64,000 bases of DNA from Berghia stephanieae. Lineage: Eukaryota; Mollusca; Gastropoda; Nudibranchia; Aeolidiidae. The translations under genes and the position numbers were made by a program. Below the pieces are notes generated by a model. The model was not told the origin of the DNA, did not search any database, and saw only the letters and a list, made by a program, of their open reading frames with translations. Where the stretch lies: the NCBI GenBank assembly GCA_034508935.3, contig CM067444.1, positions 98,808,434 through 98,872,433 on the forward strand, in the 5' to 3' direction. Positions 36,001 through 46,616 of this stretch are shown piece by piece (position 1 is the first letter of the stretch; every line of letters begins with the position of its first letter).

Positions 36001-37344
36001 GATTCATGAGCTTAGCACTTGAAAGATGTAAAGTGATGAATAATAATTGTAGACAATATTGATATCAATTTTATAGGTTTTGAGGCAATCATTACAAAAA
36101 AAATTGAGCTTTATATTGCGCAATATCCACTAAATGTGCTCAAAGCGCTTTACAAGGGGTCCCTGGTCAGCAGCAACATTTAACATGTAGGACGGGACAT
36201 GATGCCTGTTAGGCAATATTACAATTTTTCGGACAAAGACAACGCTGTTAACGGCCAGGTACTCATTTTACACCTGAGTACGGTTAGAGAATGTGAGTAA
36301 AGAGCCTTTTCCAAGGACTCAACTGTGCGCCGAGCGCGAGGCTCGAACCCAGGACCTTCCAATCCGAAAGTGAGTGTCATACCACTAGACCACATAGCCG
36401 CACATCATACCTTATTGATGATTATTTCCATTATATTGTCATATTCATTGATCTTTTGTTTTTATTTTTCACTTGATAGGTCGCTGAACGTCAAGGTCGA
36501 TATCTAAGCAAGTTCCTAAATTCTGGATGTGAAGAAGCCAAAATAGGACCATTCACTTTTAAGAGTATGGGAATGTTGGCTTACATAGGCAGCTATGAAG
36601 GTCTTAGTGATACCCTGCAATCAAATTGAAAGGTGCAACTTAATCAAATTTTTTCAAAATTCTATTACATAGTTTTTCAATATAAATTCCAGCACAATAA
36701 GTTTATATTGGAATTCCCAGGCTAATGGGGAAATTTCAAAACCATTTTATAAATATCGATGTTTCATCACACGAGTCACAACTGTTTTCTACTCAACCAA
36801 CAGCTAATCCTCATCATCTGTTTTTTGGGGTGTTTTTTTTTCTGATCCTGATAATGGAACTAATCTTTCAGAGCTGTAGGGGCCCATTGAGCCAAAGTTT
36901 TATTCCAGCTTCTAAAGTATTATAAACGAACATAAAAACATTTGCTTGTTACCTTTGAATAGGATGCTGGTCTCTCTCAAAGTACTTTTTGTCACACTTA
37001 ACAGACCCAGCTACCCAATAAGTGGGTTCGGAAACAAACCTAGATTGCACCACGGTTCATGTATTCTTTTCTTTTAAGCATACAGCCTTTACAACTTTTA
37101 GATAAACAATCTCAATTAGGATAATTATACTCAAAGCTTTAGTTTTTCTTTCAGGCATGCAAAGGCGCAAGTGAACTAGATAACTATGTCTATAATTTAT
37201 TCATTTATTTCAGGGGTACCATCTTGGTTTCTATGGCGATCAGCCTACCTGACCAGATTAGGAAGCTGGAGGTTGAGGATGCAAGTACCCTTGGATTGGA
37301 CAAAGACTCTCTTGTTTGGGAGGGACATTTCAAGACTTGATTAA
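30013..37344 (+). CDS. mitochondrial type II (alternative) NADH dehydrogenase, nine exons
   Basis: This is a single-subunit, rotenone-insensitive NADH:ubiquinone oxidoreductase of the NDH-2 family, expected at the inner mitochondrial membrane. Exons: 30013-30116 (ATG at 30034), 31117-31308, 32291-32516, 33296-33465, 34066-34225, 34965-35095, 35517-35623, 36480-36632 and 37214-37344. All phases agree, giving about 451 residues. The Arg/Ser-rich, acid-free start ([20 protein letters not shown]) looks like a mitochondrial presequence. Family motifs: FAD-binding ILGTGWSS (about 44-52), NADH-binding VGGGPTGVE (about 205), FAIGDCAEIDD (about 339), and the C-terminal membrane-anchoring [19 protein letters not shown]. 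Three conserved places each lack one base: 33419 (CCC to CC), 35577 (GGGG to GGG) and 36613 (CCCC to CCC). Elsewhere motif conservation is intact, so assembly error is likelier than a pseudogene. NDH-2 is absent from vertebrates but known in several invertebrate groups. Confidence 0.9.
30440..30775 (-). mobile_element. tRNA-derived SINE (SINE-3), near full length, in intron 1 of NDH-2
   Basis: On the minus strand it starts with GATACCTCAGTTGGTAGAGC, a good tRNA-like A-box region, and continues through GGGTGAGGTCAAGATT. Its body includes TTGCTATTGTCTGTTTCATG. It is the best-preserved copy of the family in the window. Confidence 0.8.
31470..31558. repeat. 37-bp inverted repeat (foldback) in intron 2 of NDH-2
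   Basis: Arms ACAATTCTGCCGTTG... and the matching complement surround a 15-bp spacer. The innermost 13 bp (ACACAGTATGTGC / GCACATACTGTGT) and outermost 13 bp are perfect. It could be a small MITE or a foldback element. No target duplication was recognised. Confidence 0.85.
33521..33955 (-). mobile_element. CR1-like LINE 3' end in intron 4 of NDH-2
   Basis: The minus strand reads [20 protein letters not shown], then [29 protein letters not shown] and [10 protein letters not shown], the typical C-terminal end of CR1/Jockey-type reverse transcriptases. It is followed by a short 3' UTR ending GCACGATATAAATGACATG and an ATT repeat tail (33524-33542). The copy is 5'-truncated, but this last ~100 codons are open. 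Confidence 0.85.
34262..34281. repeat. poly-G run of about 20
   Basis: Lies 36 bp after the exon 5 donor of NDH-2. Confidence 0.9.
34385..34878. mobile_element. palindromic cluster of SINE-2 fragments in intron 5 of NDH-2
   Basis: AGATCTGAACAAGTGTGTAC opens the block and its complement closes it (ACACACTTGTTCAGATCT). Between them are GTGCCAGACAAAGCAA, a second minus copy with a tRNA-like head (complement of CTGTGGTGTAATGGTAGCAC), and a plus-oriented tail TTGCTTTGTCTGGCACC. At least two oppositely oriented SINE-2 copies together form an inverted repeat of about 490 bp. Confidence 0.75.
36097..36403 (-). mobile_element. tRNA-derived SINE (SINE-1), well preserved, intron 7 of NDH-2
   Basis: The head read on the minus strand has GGTCTAGTGGTATGACACTC (A box) and GGGTTCGAGCCTCGC (B box). 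The tail AGTGGATATTGCGCAATATA ends in AAAGCTCAA. It serves as the reference copy of the family here. Confidence 0.9.
36860..37062 (-). mobile_element. SINE-3 fragment in intron 8 of NDH-2
   Basis: Shares the body of the 30440-30775 copy (GGGGCCCATTGAGCCAAAGT, CAGCTACCCAATAAGTGGG) but lacks the tRNA-like head. Confidence 0.7.
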
Positions 37345-39460
37345 AACGTTTTCTCCTATCAGAGACTGAGATGTATTCATTCAATGGCAGTCCAATGAAT
37401 TTATTTTTTTTGGATGGTCACACATCCTCTAGTGATGACAGATATTAATCGTGGGACCATCAATTTAGGTAGCAAAATATACAGGTTAACCCTCTCCTTA
37501 CCACCATAGGAAAATCGTTACGATGTAACTGACAAATTTTCTCATTCTGATTTCTCTTGTACACCACAAAATTTAAAGAAATGCTTTGATTACAGCTATA
37601 AATACTAAACACTGTGTTGTAGAGCTTACATGTTACTTTTTTGTTTGAGTAAGAAAGTCTATTTTTGTGCTGGGTGGGTGTGATTTTCGGGGGAAATTCT
37701 AAAAATAGCTGTAAGGAGAGAGTTAAGTTGGTTTTTTTTTGTACACTGATGTGAAAAAACAATCATTTCTCTAATGGAAAGAATCGCACGTTCATACAAA
37801 AACCTTTTATTTTCATATGACTTCTTTGGTTGACATTCATGATTTGAATTTTATAGAGAAGTGGAAAAAAAGGTATCCTGTAGTGTTATGTTATCATTAC
37901 AAAATTGTAATTGTTTATAATGGCATTTTCTCCTATTAATAGACATATTGAATGGGTGATTTTATGGACTAGTGAGTTATGAAATGCTTTGACAAAGTTA
38001 CTGGGTACCCTTTTTTTTCTTTCTTTTTTGTTGTATATTGGATCTGTATTAAAAAAAAGTGAAGGAAAGTAAAAATATGACTTTTGGAAACTTAAGACAT
38101 AGCCACACATATTTCCCATTCTTATGTGGGTGACTATAAATATTTTAGTCCTTTACCAGTCATAGTAAGAGACTTACTAGTCTTAAGCCTGAGTGAAGCA
38201 AGGGACTAAAAAATTAGTTCTTACATTCTTTTTCTAGTCTCTGACAGGTAGGCTTTTGGACGTTGAATAATTCTGTTATTTGTGCTGGCAATGTCCAGCT
38301 TTCTAGTACACACATGATGGCAGGTAAGATACCAGTCTTTATACTTTTCCAACGCAAAAATATGTCCAAAGAGGAAATTAGCAACATATCTGGTATGTGT
38401 TTTGTTTCATTTCGTTCAATATTTGAACTAAATTTTGCCATAGTCACGTAATATTGTACAATGAGATATACGGTCATATTTACCTTTCATTGTCCCGATG
38501 GTACAGATAATGATAACTTTAACACTACATGATGGTATAGTTTACTGTTGAATTGAAATCCAATTTATTATTCTGTCGTACACTGACAAAACTTTTTTCT
38601 TATTGTCACAGCTAGAAAACTTTTACAAATATTGATCAAATTAGAAGGCTCCCAATTTTTCAAAAAGTCCTAGTTGAGCCCTCAAAATCGCAATTTAATG
38701 GTGGAGACTTTTGACAAGTAGGGGATTACCTTAATTGATGTTTATCCAAATTAAAAGTGAATTTTTTATAAAATAACTTTTTTTAGTAGATGCAATATAG
38801 TATAGTTTTCATTTTATTTTTAATGGCAGCATACGTTACTGGATGATACTTGAGCTCAGCAATTTGTGATAATTCTCTATTAAAATGGGACGCAAATTCA
38901 TTGGTGTAATATTATCTGTCTTTATAATACTTTTGTAAGCTTTCATATCATTTTAATTATGGTGCTGTTTCACATGTTTCTTTTAATTTTTTTAAACAGC
39001 TTTAACTGGAATTTAAATTTTCATGTCAATTTCTCCATTTGTGTTTGTTAATGCAGGATTTCAAATCAATAAAAATATTTCCAATTTCAACATTTTTTTT
39101 GTGTAGAAATATCATTTTTCATACCAAACCGAATTCATAAAAAATGTTGAAAACAAGTGATAACTCTCTAATTTCTTTAATTTTTCGAATTAACATATGA
39201 CATTTTGTATCAGTATCAGGCCTATTGTAAGTTTGACCCTGATCAGGAATCTGAAGCCAAAACAGTTAAATCTTTTTAAAAAGACAAAATTTACAAGGGA
39301 AGTAGAGGAATATATGTGAGAATCAAAAATGAATTCACATGGGAAAGCAGTGAAAAAATTAGGAGCTGCCAGAGAATCTGACAGGCCGACCAGGCTCAAG
39401 TTCAAGTTCACCGTGTTTATCTGCAAAAGCGAATTATCCCCATGATCTAGGAGGAGGTGA
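37345..39460. other. 3' flank of NDH-2 and AT-rich spacer
   Basis: The beginning is presumably the NDH-2 3' untranslated region. No other gene, domain or clear repeat was recognised in the remaining 2 kb, which is strongly AT-rich. Confidence 0.5.
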
Positions 39461-39464
39461 TTAT

Positions 39465-39545
39465 TCACGGTAGGTTGGGCTTGAACCCAGTATCCTTTAG
39501 TTACATAACAAAGACATTATATCACCAAGTCAGGCTGCCCCAACA
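39465..39545 (-). mobile_element. tRNA-like SINE head, isolated
   Basis: On the minus strand, GACTTGGTGATATAATGTC precedes a B-box-like GGGTTCAAGCCC. The fold expected of a functional tRNA is not apparent, so it is taken as a SINE remnant. Confidence 0.4.
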
Positions 39546-39988
39546 TTCAACATTTAGCTTAATTAAAACAAGGAAATGAATTTAATCCTGCGAATTCTGT
39601 AGGGCACATCAAGAGCAAATAATCATTCTCTTTTATCTAATTAATTGTTTCTTGGTCTTTTTGACTAAAATTAAAAACAAATGACAAGGTTCAATGAACG
39701 TTTAGCACTTTTAAAAAGTTGTTTATATTTTTAATTACCATTTCAAGTTCATATTAATTCACTTATCTATACTCTATATTTAAATTTTGTTTCAATAAAA
39801 ATAAGAAATTATTTACATTAGTTTGTTTTTAGGATTGTATACTGCTTTTCTATTTTAATTTTTAATTTTTCATATTTTCTAAATTTCAAGAGAGCGAATG
39901 TTGGTTGGCTCTTCCTGGAGTGAATGATTATTCACTAGTCCACTTGTTATATCTATTCATACCATTTTGTATGGGGTCTTTTGACCTC

Positions 39989-40200
39989 TCATGGTTGGCG
40001 GGAGGTCGCTCTTGTTACATTTTCCATCCCCTATATTTCCTTTTCCAGGCTGCTTTCTTTCCTTATCTTGGAATGATAATACTCGGTTTTGACCTGACCT
40101 GAGTCGGCTGAGAGGGAAACAAACATATATTATTTGTTTTCAGATGTATTTTATCCCCCCTCATACGCCATCTCTCTGCTATGTATTGTTATGACTTTTT
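39989..40200 (+). mobile_element. RA retroposon, old degenerate copy in sense orientation
   Basis: Contains GGGAGGTCGCTCTTGTTACA, TTGGAATGATAATACTCGG and CCATCTCTCTGCTATGTATT, all recognisable but diverged RA segments. It lacks the 3' stem-loop. Confidence 0.65.
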
Positions 40201-40317
40201 GATTTTTATATAATATTTTGTAAGCACTTTGACAGTTTGCTCCTTGAATCTACCTATTTCTGTATCCCTTTTGGCGGTGTCAGTGAGGACCTTTAAAATG
40301 GTTTTAGACCTGCTACA

Positions 40318-40567
40318 AACTCCCATAGTGGGCAGGGGGGTACATACTGTGTCTTCTATCCCCTTATATCTGTTTTCCAACATGCTTTCTGTCTTTGTCT
40401 TGGAATGAGATTACTTGGTTTTGTCCTGGCCCTGGCAGGAGTCCTAGCTGGGAGGGAAACAGTCAAATGCATAGTTATTGTTTTGGGAGATGATATTTTT
40501 TTCCTTGTAAATCATCTCTCTGTTATGTATTATTAAATTTGTTATTTTCAATGTATTCCTCTTTGTT
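40318..40567 (+). mobile_element. RA retroposon fragment, sense orientation, head-to-head with copy 7
   Basis: Runs from TCCCATAGTGGGCAGGG to ATGTATTCCTCTTTGTTGG, then abuts the tail of the oppositely oriented RA copy 7. Its own 3' half is missing. Confidence 0.8.
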
Positions 40568-40570
40568 GGT

Positions 40571-41467
40571 TTGTTTTTGTTTGTTTTAAAGGGTTTTACG
40601 GCGCATGCAACACATGAAAATGGGATAGTAAAAAGTTCTAGAATTACAATTAAAGCACCCAAGGGCAAGAGAAAGTAAGCAAAGGGGAACTGGGAACAAA
40701 TAGGGATCAGATGCAGATTCCAAGAGCATACCACCAATGTACATAGTTTGAGATCACCTATGTCTCATCCGGATATAAGCATAAAATCCAATTTTCCTCC
40801 CAGCCAGGGCCAGGACACGTTTGTTTTTGTTTTTAAGGAAGTTTTACGGCGCTTGCAACACATCTAGGTTATATCAGCGCCAGTAAAAAGGAAGAAAATG
40901 GGATAGTAAAAAGTTCTAGAATTACAATTAAAGCACCAAGAAAAAGTAAGACAAAGGGGAACTGAGAACAAATAGGGATCAGATGTAGATTCCAAGAGCA
41001 AACCACCAATGTACTTAGTTTGAAATCACCTACAAGTCTCATCCAGACACAAGCACAAAATCCAACAAAGAGGAACACACTCAAATGCTTACATTATACA
41101 TTCAAAATAAAAATAATAATACATAACAGAGAGATGATTTACAAGGAAAAAATATCATCTTCCAAAACAATAACTATGCATTTGACTGTTTCCCTCCCAG
41201 CTAGGACTCCGGCCAGAGCCAGGACAAAACCAAGTAACCTCATTCCAAGACAAAGACAGAAAGCATGTTGGAAAACAGATATAAGGGGATAGAAGACACA
41301 GTATGTACCTCCCTGCCCGCTATGGGAGGTCAGGATCCCCACCCAGAGGGCCAGGACAAAACCAAGTAATCTCATTCCAAGACAAAGACAGAATGTAAAG
41401 TGGAAAACAGATTTACGGGGATAGAAGACAGTGTGTACCTCCCTGCCCACTATGGGAGGCCACCCAG
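40571..41467 (-). mobile_element. RA retroposon copy 7, interrupted by copy 8
   Basis: The copy occupies 40571-40817 and 41347-41467. It is split at GGGCCAGGACA by RA copy 8. The two halves join cleanly in family order apart from an internal deletion near 40795. Confidence 0.85.
40806..41358 (-). mobile_element. RA retroposon copy 8, nested in copy 7
   Basis: The element is 40818-41346, flanked by AGGGCCAGGACA at 40806-40817 and 41347-41358. It is a full-structure copy with the usual stem-loop and 5' hairpin, close to the family consensus and therefore probably young. Confidence 0.9.
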
Positions 41468-42157
41468 GTAATACGTTATCCTCTTGGCCATTTCACACCC
41501 ACTGAGTATATCTCTATTAACAGTTCTTGTTCTAATGTATGGCTAATGCCCTGAGGGCATCTACTCTCACTGGATGGACAAACCAACTATTTGAGTCAGT
41601 AAATTGACAAAATGATGGATTTATTACTCACGTTAGTGTTTAAAATTAGAATCGTTTCATAAAAATAAAAGTGGATGCATCGAGAGAGAAATTTTAAAAT
41701 GTGATTTATAGTTGAAATATACATATTGGTGGTGATCACAACAAGTCTTATATTTGTCTATGTCTACATCACAGCTGCCACAGATCACTCTCCCAATTGA
41801 TATCATGACCAAATCAATAGTAAAAATGCTGCTGCTTGAAGCTCGAAGAAATAATTAACAATAGGAAATGAAATGGAGGCTTCAATGAGTTAAACGAATA
41901 CAGATAATGCGGATGTTTCGGGTTTTCCCGTTGATCAACAAGACACTATGAATAAAGCACTTAGGGACAAATGAGAGATGTGAGAATGGCGTAGTTAAGA
42001 TGAATAAACAAAACATGATAGGACAGGAAATAGAATGCTCATTTGTAAGGAAACACGAATAAATATAGAGCAATCAATATTAATTAAAGGTATGTAAATT
42101 TAATTTTTTTTTTAATGGGAATTTTGTGTTGTGCAGTATATAAAGTAAATTAAATGT
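41468..42157. other. spacer with a relative of the 55.7-kb foldback element
   Basis: 41823-42085 resembles the left half of 55757-56015 (GCTTGAAGCTCGAAGAAATA, CGGGTTTTCCCGTTGATCAA). The rest is unrecognised. Confidence 0.55.
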
Positions 42158-42709
42158 AGACTCTTGTTATTTGTTTTTGTTTTTAAGGGTTTTACGGCGC
42201 TTGCAACACATTTAGGTTATATCAGCGCCAGTAAAAAGGAAGAAAATGAAATAGTAAAATGTTCTAGAATTACAATTAAAGCACCCAAGAGAAAGGAAGA
42301 CAAAGGGGAACTGGGAACAAATAGGGATCAGATGCAGATTCCAAGAGCAAACCACCAATGTACTTAGTTTGAGATCACCTATGTCTCATCCGGACACAAG
42401 CACAAAATCCAACAAAGAGGAGTACACTCAATTGCTTACAGTATACATTTAAAATAACAAACATAATAATACATAACAGAGAGATGATTTACAAGGAAAA
42501 AAATATCATCTCCCAAAACAATAACTATGCATTTGACTGTTTCCCTCCCAGCTAGGACTCAGGCCAGGGCTAGGAAAAAACCAAGTAAGCTCATTCCGAG
42601 ACAAAGATAGAAAGCAAATTGGAAAACAGATATAGGGGGATAGAAGACACAGTAAATGCCACCCTGCCCACTATGGGAGGCCAGGATCCCCACCCAGAGA
42701 CTCTTGTTA
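42158..42709 (-). mobile_element. RA retroposon copy 9 with 12-bp target duplication
   Basis: The element 42170-42697 is flanked by AGACTCTTGTTA on both sides. Full structure. Confidence 0.9.
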
Positions 42710-43206
42710 GAAAACTGAATAAAATAAATTGAAATTTCCATTTCATTTCCTATTGTTATTTGACAATCAATAGAAACAAAATTGTCATAAAAATTACACA
42801 TGTATTTCATCAGTCAGTGCAAACCATGCATGTTATTTTTAAAAAATATAATTTACAAGATTTTTAGACTTTTTATGCCACCAAATACATCTAACAGCAG
42901 TTGAAAGTTATAAAGCCCTTTAAGGTTTGAAATACACTTTTGCATAATTAATACTTCTCCAACATCTCAGCGGTGTGTAAAATCTAATAAAAGATTTATG
43001 AATGTTATTATTGATATTATTATTATTATTATTATTAATTTGGGCTAGTGTTTCAGCATACACATCTAGAAATCATTGAAATAATTAGACAAAAAGTTTT
43101 AAAATGAAAAAGAAGTACCATTGAGTATTGTGCATGCATTATGATAGAAGCTACTATATCAGTATATCTAGATATATTCCAACTCTTCACAGGCAGCTCT
43201 TTTAAT

Positions 43207-43716
43207 GTTTGTTTTTAAGGGTTTTACGGCGCTTGCAACACATTTAGGTCATATTAGTGCCAGTAAAAAGGAAGAAAATTGGATAGTAGAAACATTCTAG
43301 ATGTACAATTCAAAGGACGAGGAAAAAGTAAGACAAAGGAGAGTGGTTCAAATAGGGAACAGATGTAGATTCCAAGAACACACTATCAGTGTACTTAGTT
43401 TCAGATCTCCGAAAAGTCTCACCCAGACACCCGCACAGGATCACGCTAAGAGGAATACACTCAAATGTTTACAGAATACATATCTAACAGGACAGAACAG
43501 AGAGGTGATTTACAAGGAAAAAAATATCATCTCCCAAAGCTAACTATATATTTGAATGTTTCCCTCCTAGTCAAGGACTCCAGCCAGTGCTGGGACAAAA
43601 CTAAGTAATCCCATTCCAAGACATAGACAGAAAGCAACTCGCAAAACAGATAATAAGGGGATAGAAGACACAGCGTGACCTCCTGCCCACCATGGGAGGT
43701 CAAAGACCCCGCCCGG
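43207..43716 (-). mobile_element. RA retroposon copy 10
   Basis: Stem arms GGCGCT and AGTGCC. The 5' hairpin is changed to ACCTCCTG...CATGGGAGGT, and the end is GCCCGG. It is more diverged than copies 8 and 9. Confidence 0.85.
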
Positions 43717-43903
43717 TTTTTAGTCATTAATTCAATTTCATACCCATAACAAATCCTAATAATAAATGTCTCATGCAAATACGTATTACACTTTTATTTC
43801 TTGGTCATTTCATAGCAACATTGAGAATAAAACATGGACAATATCAGATCCTGTCTTATCTCCGTAATAGATCTTTTGGTATTTAAATGGATATAAAACG
43901 GAA

Positions 43904-45055
43904 TACAGTAGAATTACTTTAAACCGAAATTTTGGGGACCTTCTAAACCATTTCGGTTTAAAGACATTTTGGTTTAAAGCAATGTTTTTCAAGGGTAGTA
44001 ACTATTTAAGAAATTTGCTCATTTTTAATCGTATCGTGGGTTTCCCGTTAAATGGAGTTGTTGAATAAATGTCGTCTTCGTAACCATTAATTTTTTTTTA
44101 ATTTTTATTTTTTATTTTTTGTGTTTTAAAAATATTTTTGGGGGTTTTCGTTTTCGATTCAAAATTGTTGAAGGAGTTGAGTTCGGGATGCCGTGTATTT
44201 TACATATCTCAGTCTTGATCAACTTTTTTTTCATCGACTTCACATAGTATTTTGATTTTTAACTCAAACGTGTAAGCACAGTGCTTTCTTTTAGTTTAGA
44301 CATCTTTTAGTAAAATGCAAAGCTCAAATAAGATCGAAAGTTCTTGTGCGATAATTGATAATGAATGATGCGCAGCTACTCAGAGGTGAAGTGAAATGGA
44401 AATGAAAAGGCGTGTTAAGTGTCAATGTTAAGCTGTCTACTACACATCTCTCTTTTGTTGAAAAGCCATTAGGTTCAAAGGCCTAATTACATAGAACCTC
44501 CCCCCCCTCCCCCTCACACACACATTTAAACAAAGTGGAAATGAAATGGCATTTCAATGGTAAGTTGTCTACCCCCCCCCCCCCTCCCCCACCTCCTTAT
44601 CGTCGTGTTGAAAATCCAGTCAGTTCCAAAGCATCAGCACACGAGCGAGAACATCTCGCTTGCGTGATTCTACACCCCAACTCCCCCTCTTTCCTCATTT
44701 TTCGCCTGCCAGTCACCCGCTGTCTTCCTTCCTGTCTGTGCGACTGTGGTGTTGGCCAAGCCCAAGTGCAGTGATTGAAGTTTTTGCCTCCCCCCACCCC
44801 ACCCATCACCCTCATCTTATACTTACGCTCTGTTTAATATTGCCGGGCATTATTACGTGTGGCCTCATATTGAGAGAAAAAGGGAAGGTGCTCTCAAGTT
44901 GTTTCGGTTTAAAGAAAGTCCTGCTTAGAAGTATTTCGGTTCATCGTAAGAATTAGTACAAAGAAAATGAGGAAACTAGTATAATCTGTTAAATTCTTTG
45001 CGGTTTAAGGTATTTTTCGGTTTAGCTTCTTTCGGTTTAAAGTAATTTTACTGTA
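43904..45055. mobile_element. pogo/Tigger-like non-autonomous element with TA duplication
   Basis: Terminal inverted repeats CAGTAGAATTACTTTAAACC (left, from 43906) and its near-perfect complement (to 45053) are flanked by TA. Extra TTTCGGTTTAAA motifs lie inside both ends. The interior has no transposase; it contains a partial ~165-bp duplication (around 44390 and 44540) and C runs. The CAGT end and TA target are typical of the Tc1/mariner superfamily, pogo branch. Confidence 0.8.
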
Positions 45056-45281
45056 TTTGTTATTATGCTCACTCATTAAAGGTAGAATTTGTGTGACTTT
45101 CTATGAAATGAAGTCTAAGCTCAGGTTTAAAAAAAAAACAAAGATAATGCTCTCTGAAAAAAAACTAAAAATTATGACAGCAAGTGATAAGAAAACATAA
45201 AAACATAATATAAGGTTTCACAGATCAGGGTGTAACCCACAATGGAATTGATAACAAAAAATAAAATCTCTTCAGAACCAT

Positions 45282-45570
45282 AAAGCCAGAATGTGTTTGT
45301 TTGTTTTTAAGGGTTTTACGGCACTTGCAACACACTGAGATCATATCAGCGCCTGTAAAATGGAAGAAAATGAAATAGTAAAAAGTTCTAGAATTACAAT
45401 TAAAGCACCCAAGAAAATGTAAGACAAAAGAGAATTGGTTCAAATAGGAAACAGATGTAGATTCCAAGATAGAGCACACTATCAGTGTACTTAGTTTGAG
45501 ATAACCTAAAAGTCTCATCCAGACACCAGAACAGGTCCCCACTAAGAGGAACACACTCAAATGTTTACAA

Positions 45571-45652
<82 letters not shown>

Positions 45653-45900
45653 GTAAACAAAACATAATACAGTGCATAAAAGAGAGATGATATACAAGAC
45701 AAAAAATATCATCTGCCAAAACTCTAACTATACATTTGACTGTTTCCCTCCCAACTAGGGTATCCGGGCCAGGACATAACCAAGTAATCACATTCCGAGA
45801 CAGAAACATGTTGGAAAACAGATATTAGGGGATAGAAGACATAATAAGTGCCTCCGTGCCCACTATGGGAGGTCAGGAACCCCAACCAGAAAGCCAGAAT
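45282..45900 (-). mobile_element. RA retroposon copy 11 with (TA)n expansion
   Basis: The element 45293-45889 is flanked by AAAGCCAGAAT. A TA microsatellite of about 80 bp (45573-45650) has grown at the AT-rich centre of the element. Confidence 0.9.
45573..45650. repeat. (TA)n microsatellite
   Basis: About 39 TA repeats inside RA copy 11. Confidence 0.95.
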
Positions 45901-45951
45901 TTATTTCAGTTTCTGTAGAATTAAGCTGATGATAGTAACTACCTTTTGGAT

Positions 45952-46045
45952 ATTGTTTTTGCTTGTTTGTATGGGTTTCACGGTGTTTGCAACACGTTTA
46001 GGTCATTTCTGCACCAATAAAAAATGAAGAGACGATAAGAGAAAA
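45952..46045 (-). mobile_element. RA 3'-end fragment (copy 12)
   Basis: Only the tail and stem-loop remain, diverged (GGTGT...GCACC). The pairing of four to five bases is kept despite changes in both arms. Confidence 0.65.
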
Positions 46046-46256
46046 GTTGAAGATCTGAAGTTTGCGAATGTAGTAGGTGATGCTGTTGGTTGTTTGCTTT
46101 TGATAATGCAGTAACATCTGTTTATTGTGTATTATAGGTGATGCAATGCATGAGTTATAAGGGAAAGCCAAAGAATGTTGACAACTGCAATTTATTGCCT
46201 CTCATCATGTCATTGTTTCAGTGTTAATTGAGTTTTGTTTAATGTCCTATAAAAAA

Positions 46257-46616
46257 TTGTTGTATTACGGCGCTTGCAATACATTAAGGTCATATCAGCG
46301 CCAGTAAAAAGGAAGAAAATAGGAAAGTAAAAAGTTCTAGAATTACAAATTAAAGCATCCAAGAAAAATGAAGACAAAAGGGGAATTGATTCAAATAGGA
46401 AACAGATGTAGATTCCAAGAGCACATTATCAAAGTACTTAGTTTGAGAACACCTAAAACTAAGTCTCATCCAGCCACAAGCACAGATCCCCACTACTAAG
46501 AGGAACACACTCAAATGTTTACAAATCATATGTAAAACAAAAACAATACATGCATAACAGAGAGATGATTTATAAGAAAAAAAAATCATCTCCCAAAACC
46601 CTAACTATAAATTTGA
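46257..46616 (-). mobile_element. RA retroposon copy 13, 5'-truncated
   Basis: The stem-loop and body run to AACTATAAATTTGAC, then unrelated GC-richer sequence begins. The minus-strand 5' third is missing, as expected for incomplete reverse transcription. Confidence 0.85.
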
